Source of the DNA: Pyruvatibacter sp050042885
GTDB lineage: Bacteria; Pseudomonadota; Alphaproteobacteria; CGMCC-115125
Assembly: GCA_050042885.1 (NCBI GenBank)
Contig: JBHJJF010000009.1
Span: forward strand, 1-64,000
Direction: 5' to 3'
DNA length: 64,000 nt
Part shown: piece after piece, positions 61,566 to 64,000 of the stretch
Position numbering within the stretch: position 1 is the first letter of the stretch
Layout of the letters: each line of letters begins with the position of its first letter
The notes under the pieces: model-generated
What the model was told of the DNA's origin: nothing
Database searches by the model: none
Seen by the model: only the letters and a program-made list of their open reading frames with translations
Position numbers and translations under genes: made by a program

Positions 61566-62213
61566 TTAGGCGGATTTCTGTTCAGCATCTTCAGTCGGAG
61601 GCCGTTCACCACCGACAAACAGCGTCCGGTCCGGGCACAGGCCGCCGAGCACAAGATCAAACACGCCGGATAGTTCCCGCTCCAGGTTCTCCAGCGTCAA
61701 ACGAGACCACAGCTGTGGGTAGCTGAACTTCATGGTGGCGGACTGGATCATCTCCGCGGTGAAGTTCACATCATTGGTGGCAAACTCGCCCAGCTCACGG
61801 CCATTGGCGATGATTTCCATCATGATCGCCCGCTCACGCTCCAGCATGTCGGTGGAGAATGCCGGACGTTCGGCAGAAACCGTCTGCGCAAGCTCGATGA
61901 TCTTGGGATCTTTTTCAAGATTCGTGAACGTCATGCGCAGCTTGCCGAACAGATAGTCCCGCATGGCCTGCGTCGCGTTCTTGCCTGGCGCACGAATGGC
62001 CTTGGCCAGTTCTTCCATGGTCTCGACCGTCGCCCGTTTTGCAATTTCTTCGGCGAGATCGAGCTTGCCCTGAAAAAAGCGATAGAGATTGCCCGGAGAC
62101 ATGTCACAGGCCCGCGCAATCTCGGCCATGGTGGTTTTGCCATAGCCGTAATGGAGGAAACGCTCCCGCGCAGCCTCTAGTATCCGTTCCCTGATGTCGT
62201 CTTTTTCAGTCAT
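61566..62213 (-). CDS. TetR family regulator
   Basis: A 215-residue TetR protein with helix-turn-helix TTMAEIARACDMSPGNLYRFFQGK and a C-terminal dimerisation domain. ATG 62213 (MTEKDD) gives the expected family start; no good ribosome site is seen for it. It lies upstream of the microprotein unit on the same strand and divergent from gpsA. Its own upstream region contains CAACGAAC, close to the CAATGAAC half-site of the 34-bp palindrome, so it may bind both; this is inference. Confidence 0.9.
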   Translation of the reverse strand: MTEKDDIRERILEAARERFLHYGYGKTTMAEIARACDMSPGNLYRFFQGKLDLAEEIAKRATVETMEELAKAIRAPGKNATQAMRDYLFGKLRMTFTNLEKDPKIIELAQTVSAERPAFSTDMLERERAIMMEIIANGRELGEFATNDVNFTAEMIQSATMKFSYPQLWSRLTLENLERELSGVFDLVLGGLCPDRTLFVGGERPPTEDAEQKSA

Positions 62214-62272
62214 ATGAGGCCAGTGTAAGGTCCGAGAATGAATAATCAACGAACCATTCAATCAAAACGAAT

Positions 62273-63295
62273 ATGGCCGACCCAATGAGTGGCTCAACAC
62301 CCACAATCAACCGCATTGGCATCGTCGGCGCTGGTGCTTGGGGCACCGCACTGGCCTCAATCGCCGCACGCGCCGGGCGAGACGTAACGCTGTGGGCCTA
62401 TGAGCCGGAAGTTGCAGACACCATCAACTCAGCGCACGAAAATCGTCTCTATCTACCCGGTATCAATCTTGACCCGGGCATCCGCGCGACGACGGATCAC
62501 ACCGTCGTCGCCAAGTGCGAGGCGATCCTGCTTGTCTGCCCGGCGCAGACGATGCGATCGGTTACATCGACATTGGCCCAGGACGTCACTGCCGGAACAC
62601 CTCTCGCGATTTGCGCCAAGGGGATTGAACAGTCGACCGGAAAATTGATGACGCAGGTGGTTGAGGAAACGGTGCCTCACGCCATCCCATCCGTCCTGTC
62701 CGGCCCGTCCTTTGCGGCAGATGTCGCGCAGGACTTGCCCACCGCCGTTACTCTCGCCTGTGAGGATGACGATGTAGGCCAGGCCCTGATAGATGCAATC
62801 GGCATCCTGACTTTTCGGCCCTACCTGGCAAGTGATCTGATCGGTGCTGAGATCGGCGGCTCGGTGAAAAACGTCCTTGCGATTGCCTGCGGCATCGTCG
62901 AGGGCAAGAAGCTCGGCGCATCCGCCGCCGCCGCTTTGACAGCGCGCGGCTTCGCGGAACTCACCCGCCTTGGTGTGGCACTGGGCGCCCGCGCCGAAAC
63001 ACTGAGCGGCCTGTCCGGCCTGGGTGATCTCATCCTGACCTGCGGATCCCGCCAGAGCCGCAACATGTCGCTCGGCGCAGCACTGGGCGAGGGCCGAAAG
63101 TTGGAAGATGTGTTGGGCGAGCGCGTCTCGGTTGCCGAAGGCGTGGCGACCGCTCCTGCCGTGGTGGACCTTGCCCGCAGTCACGGTGTCGAGATGCCGA
63201 TCTGCGAAGCCGTTGCGTCCGTGGTCACCGGCGCGTCAAGCGTCGATGAGGCGATCACGGCACTGCTCTCACGGCCCTTCCGGCGCGAGAGTTGA
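62273..63295 (+). CDS. gpsA: Glycerol-3-phosphate dehydrogenase [NAD(P)+]
   Basis: A 340-residue cytosolic enzyme that reduces dihydroxyacetone phosphate to sn-glycerol-3-phosphate for phospholipid synthesis. GIVGAGAWGTALA near residue 17 binds NAD(P), LSGPSFAADVA is a family signature, and IGGSVKNVLAIACGI contains the catalytic Lys. ATGs at 62273 and 62285 are both in frame with weak ribosome sites; the start is therefore uncertain by four codons. Confidence 0.96.
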   Translation: MADPMSGSTPTINRIGIVGAGAWGTALASIAARAGRDVTLWAYEPEVADTINSAHENRLYLPGINLDPGIRATTDHTVVAKCEAILLVCPAQTMRSVTSTLAQDVTAGTPLAICAKGIEQSTGKLMTQVVEETVPHAIPSVLSGPSFAADVAQDLPTAVTLACEDDDVGQALIDAIGILTFRPYLASDLIGAEIGGSVKNVLAIACGIVEGKKLGASAAAALTARGFAELTRLGVALGARAETLSGLSGLGDLILTCGSRQSRNMSLGAALGEGRKLEDVLGERVSVAEGVATAPAVVDLARSHGVEMPICEAVASVVTGASSVDEAITALLSRPFRRES

Positions 63296-63326
63296 CGCTC
63301 CTGCTCAGCTTTCGCCGTCCACTACA

Positions 63327-63746
63327 CTATCCCTTGGCTGGTCGCCACATGGGACCAACAATCATCAGCAACACGAGCACATTCCACAGCACGTTTGGCC
63401 ACGCCCCGGACGCATAGGACCCGGCACTGTCGAGGACAAACCAGGCGAGTGCACCTGTCAGCACTGACTTACGCACGCCTTCAGGCGCCAAGTCGTGCAC
63501 CCACACCGACAGGCACCAGATCATCACACCCCAGCCGAACAGAAATCCGCCAAGCAGCGCTGATACGAAATGCATCGTCGGCCCTTCATAGGTCTGCTGG
63601 CCATCCACCGGCCAATCCAGCACATCAAGCGAAAAGCGCGCCGCTTCGGAGTACTCAGGCATGGTTGCCAGAAAAGCGACAGGCCCGAAGGACGCGATCA
63701 CGATCGCGGATATCTTGAGCCAGAACTTGTGAAATTCCTGAGACAT
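63327..63746 (-). CDS. Uncharacterised four-span membrane protein
   Basis: A 139-residue protein with four hydrophobic segments (about 9-29, 58-81, 91-110 and 113-132) joined by short loops, including DWPVDGQQTYEGPTMHFVSALLGGF. GAGGGCG lies upstream of ATG 63746. I recognise no named family. A perfect dyad 32 bases upstream suggests it is regulated. It converges on gpsA. Confidence 0.75.
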   Translation of the reverse strand: MSQEFHKFWLKISAIVIASFGPVAFLATMPEYSEAARFSLDVLDWPVDGQQTYEGPTMHFVSALLGGFLFGWGVMIWCLSVWVHDLAPEGVRKSVLTGALAWFVLDSAGSYASGAWPNVLWNVLVLLMIVGPMWRPAKG

Positions 63747-63777
63747 TGTCGCCCTCCAGATTGAGAAGAGGGAAATT

Positions 63778-63795
63778 ATGTAGCGGTCGCTACAT
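63778..63795. promoter_or_regulatory. ATGTAGCG-GT-CGCTACAT operator-like dyad
   Basis: Perfect 8-bp arms around a 2-base centre, 32 bases upstream of the four-span protein start and 115 bases before the YciI gene. The TGTAGCG-type arms are common in TetR-family operators. No regulator gene is adjacent within the window; it may lie beyond the right edge. Confidence 0.65.
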
Positions 63796-63909
63796 TTTGT
63801 CCAGACCGCCTATGGAACCCTTGCCCACTCGGTTCCAAAACACCGTCCTTGCAACACGCTCACCGGTCCCGCATCTTGCCGCCCAACAATGCGACAAAGG
63901 ACACGCCCC

Positions 63910-64000
63910 ATGCTTTATGCCCTCACCTGCATCGACAAGCCCGACAGCGAAGACCTGCGCCTCGCCAACCGGGAGGCCCACCTGGCCTATTGGGGTGAGA
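63910..64000 (+). CDS. YciI family protein (C-terminus cut by window edge)
   Basis: Thirty residues are visible: MLYALTCIDKPDSEDLRLAN then REAHLAYWGE, matching the start of YciI-like ferredoxin-fold proteins with the conserved R-x-x-H-L-A-Y. In alphaproteobacteria this gene commonly follows tsaD and gpsA. The rest lies outside the window. Biochemical role unclear. Confidence 0.85.
   Translation, partial: MLYALTCIDKPDSEDLRLANREAHLAYWGE

Noticed and set aside
61371..61673. Plus-strand open frame of 100 codons
   Set aside because: Its start lies inside the 34-bp palindrome, it has no ribosome site, and its 3' third is antisense to the TetR gene.
1..64000. CRISPR arrays, insertion sequences, phage genes, toxin-antitoxin pairs
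   Set aside because: No spaced direct repeats, transposases, integrases or terminal repeats were found; the tRNA-Thr is not flanked by an integrase or an attachment repeat.

Overview
This is a GC-rich window from an alphaproteobacterial chromosome. Pointers to the class are the ECF sigma/ChrR pair, an IalB-type protein next to rlmN, a hemC-hemD-mitofilin-hemY cluster divergent from tsaD, a YciI gene after gpsA, and a DUF1302/DUF1329 outer-membrane cluster. Many acyl-CoA and TetR genes would suit a marine, lipid-degrading member of the Parvibaculales or a relative, but the genus cannot be read from the sequence. Genes are densely packed, often with 4-base overlaps. No phage, insertion sequence, CRISPR array or rRNA was seen; there is one tRNA (Thr, CGT).

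Layout. 1-9 kb: a partial SDR, a YkvA protein, tandem EamA transporters (one frameshifted), an SGNH-fold protein lacking its catalytic residues, a quinone oxidoreductase, a DUF2141 protein, an SpoU-type methyltransferase, and an ECF sigma/ChrR pair whose anti-sigma lacks two of four expected zinc ligands. 9-17 kb: IalB-rlmN, a lone flavin-dependent halogenase, DUF3422, then VOC/TetR and PhyH/TetR units with clear palindromic operators, and a LysR gene. 17-31 kb: MAPEG, argG, ppa, a TetR divergent from a GNAT/reductase operon, a serine hydrolase with a membrane block inserted in its catalytic domain, aldo/keto reductase, folD, YggT, SemiSWEET, a reductase, an XRE-2TM regulator and an acyl-CoA dehydrogenase. 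31-39 kb: ogt, a TetR/flavin monooxygenase pair with operator, an orphan flagellar-rod-like mini-protein, and a five-gene minus-strand lipid catabolism cluster with its own TetR.

39-49 kb is an envelope region. YCF48-like, DUF1329 and DUF1302 proteins on the minus strand diverge from a secreted beta-helix protein and a dihaem cytochrome c, across a 631-base gap holding two palindromes. An iron-dependent alcohol dehydrogenase gene follows, broken by an in-frame amber codon at a conserved lysine. 49-54 kb: GFA protein, D-aminoacylase-type amidohydrolase, a reductase lacking its catalytic Tyr, TerB, tRNA-Thr. 53.5-59.5 kb: the haem/mitofilin operon ending in an alpha/beta hydrolase. 59.6-64 kb: tsaD, two previously unlisted single-span microproteins with their own promoter, 34-bp palindrome and terminator, a TetR, gpsA, a small membrane protein with an upstream palindrome, and a partial YciI gene.

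The best candidates for something new are the microprotein unit (60.74-61.40 kb), the membrane-interrupted serine hydrolase, and the ECF/ChrR pair with its reduced zinc site. Starts were chosen from Shine-Dalgarno spacing and family alignment; all comparisons are from memory of family motifs, without database searches.
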